In this document: in pieces, positions 33,201 to 33,825 of the stretch
Position numbering within the stretch: position 1 is the first letter of the stretch
Layout of the letters: every line of letters starts with the position of its first letter
NCBI GenBank assembly: GCA_945863875.1
Contig: CAMBBS010000045.1
Span: 1 to 33,825 of the forward strand
From: Desulfopila aestuarii DSM 18488
GTDB lineage: Bacteria; Desulfobacterota; Desulfobulbia; Desulfobulbales; Desulfocapsaceae
DNA length: 33,825 nt
Direction of reading: 5' to 3'
The notes under the pieces: model-generated
Database searches by the model: none
Told to the model about the DNA's origin: nothing
What the model saw: only the letters and a program-made list of their open reading frames with translations
Made by a program: the position numbers and the translations under genes

Positions 33201-33316
33201 CCAAGTCCTGCGGCATGGGCCTTCAAAGCAGTTAAATCCAGTCCTAGCGAGGACAGGGCTACCCCTGATCCTATTGCCCCGGACATGGCAAGAAATCTCC
33301 TCCTGGTAATGTTCAT
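30248..33316 (-). CDS. fdhA: Selenocysteine formate dehydrogenase catalytic subunit
   Basis: 1022 residues when the in-frame TGA at 32729-32731 is read as selenocysteine (E. coli FdnG is 1015, also Sec196). It oxidises formate to CO2 at a Mo or W bis-pterin site. A Tat signal is present (RRRFLAMSG at 5-13). The [4Fe-4S] cysteines are C54, C57, C61 and C91. Sec196 sits in DHQARI-U-HSPSV, the family active site with its following histidine. Downstream are the cofactor-binding blocks (LIMGSNAAENHP, GWTHHTVGSQNIR and, near the C-terminus, SVRGEVTCVAMVTKR). AAGGAG lies five bases before the ATG. Without recoding, the gene would look like two frames (32729-33316 and 30248-32680). Sequence does not settle Mo versus W; the transporters nearby make W plausible. 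Confidence 0.95.
32702..32731 (-). promoter_or_regulatory. Sec codon and bacterial SECIS-like hairpin in fdhA
   Basis: The TGA (32731-32729) is followed after five bases by TCCC-T-CCG-TAT-CGG-CTCT-GGGA, a bulged stem-loop at the place where bacterial SECIS elements lie. SelB would bind it to deliver Sec-tRNA. Pairing was judged by eye; the exact loop is uncertain. Confidence 0.6.
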
Positions 33317-33825
33317 ACACTCTCCTTATTGCTGAGGTTAGTCAATAATCCATGAATTATCTTGATTCGATAAGGCCGGATTTCCTAGTTCAATATGTCG
33401 GGTGTATAACAGGTTTAATTTTGTGGACAATACATTTCCTTTGGATTACAAAGATCGACGTATCCACACATGTGTTTGTTTTATTATGATTTTTTTTAGG
33501 TGACAAAACATCGTTTTTTAAGGTTGGCCTAAAAAAACCGACTCCCTGCTTAAAACTGCGGTATTCACGAAAATCGTCCTGTCCCTTTCCGACCGATCTT
33601 GCAAGATTTTTTTCGTTCGCCGACAAACCTCCTGCCATTCTGGCACACGAGTCAAATATTTGTGTGGCAACACTACGCTTATCAGCAATTACACCGTTTG
33701 CAAATCAATAAAAGGCTCCTCACATCCTCACGTCCGGCCAGCCGAGGTCACCATCGGACAGGGTCCGGCATTCATGGTTATCAAGGGCCGCTTATTTTGG
33801 CCTTGCCGGCCATTTGCCGCATAAA
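33317..33825. other. Region upstream of fdhA to the window edge
   Basis: About 510 bp that must contain the fdhA promoter. On the minus strand TTGAAC, 17 bp and TCGAAT (around 33392-33364) is only a 4/6 plus 4/6 match. GTTTTTTAAGG-TTGG-CCTAAAAAAAC (33513-33538) is an A/T-flanked hairpin that could terminate transcription in either direction. No gene could be supported out to 33825. Confidence 0.4.

Noticed and set aside
33390-33638. 82-codon minus-strand frame upstream of fdhA
   Set aside because: No ribosome-binding site, no recognisable features, and it covers the expected promoter and a hairpin.
33643-33658. TGGCAC on the plus strand as a sigma-54 promoter
   Set aside because: The -12 half (TTGC) is missing at the required spacing and no plus-strand gene follows in the window.
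1-33825. CRISPR arrays, tRNA, rRNA genes and complete insertion sequences
   Set aside because: No regularly spaced repeats, no tRNA- or rRNA-like segments and no transposase frames were seen on either strand.

Overview
The window looks like a chromosomal segment from a sulfate-reducing deltaproteobacterium, probably Desulfobulbales or Desulfovibrionales-like. The evidence is an aldehyde oxidoreductase of the Desulfovibrio gigas Mop type with all eight [2Fe-2S] cysteines at the same residue numbers, a selenocysteine formate dehydrogenase, and a gene string in the order of the Desulfovibrio vulgaris DVU_1551-1557 families. The shared theme is molybdenum and tungsten: uptake, storage, cofactor handling and use. 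Assignments come from reading the translations and recalling families; no database search was possible.

Left part (1-12.6 kb, visibly AT-richer, loosely packed). It holds a Wtp-type tungstate/molybdate ABC transporter (wtpABC), an orphan TupA-like binding protein, an HU-like protein, a DCC-family thiol oxidoreductase remnant, a LysE/RhtB exporter broken by a frameshift, a TiaS-like 'IDDTD' protein, a 65-residue unknown protein followed by a molybdenum-storage-protein (MosB-like) gene, a decayed HTH regulator, an orphan ModA, and an aldehyde dehydrogenase remnant joined to a LysR remnant in the opposite orientation. At least six genes here are broken by frameshifts, stops or truncation, while the right part shows none in 20 kb. 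This points to local decay and rearrangement rather than uniform sequencing error.

Right part (12.6-33.3 kb, all on the minus strand, GC-richer, tightly packed). Reading in the direction of transcription: fdhA (UGA = Sec196), fdhB and fdhC (cytochrome b), a strong intrinsic terminator, fdhE with its own possible promoter, an iron-containing alcohol dehydrogenase behind a near-consensus sigma-54 promoter, the Mop aldehyde oxidoreductase, and then ten tightly packed genes. These are an FAD/dicluster Hdr-like oxidoreductase, a small CxxC protein, a methyltransferase, a C-GCAxxG-C-C protein, a radical SAM protein related to the MJ0619/tetraether-synthase group, an AMP-dependent (PaaK-like) CoA ligase, XdhC, a MocA-like nucleotidyltransferase fused to an HD domain, a histidine phosphatase and a MoeA-like molybdopterin-binding protein.

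Working together: the transporters and storage protein supply Mo/W. XdhC, the MocA-like and the MoeA-like proteins probably build or insert the cofactor for Mop. Alcohol dehydrogenase and Mop form an alcohol-to-aldehyde-to-acid route, and formate dehydrogenase is a second Mo/W enzyme. The radical SAM, CoA ligase, methyltransferase and dicluster genes are conserved beside Mop-type enzymes but have no established function. They are the best candidate here for an undescribed system.
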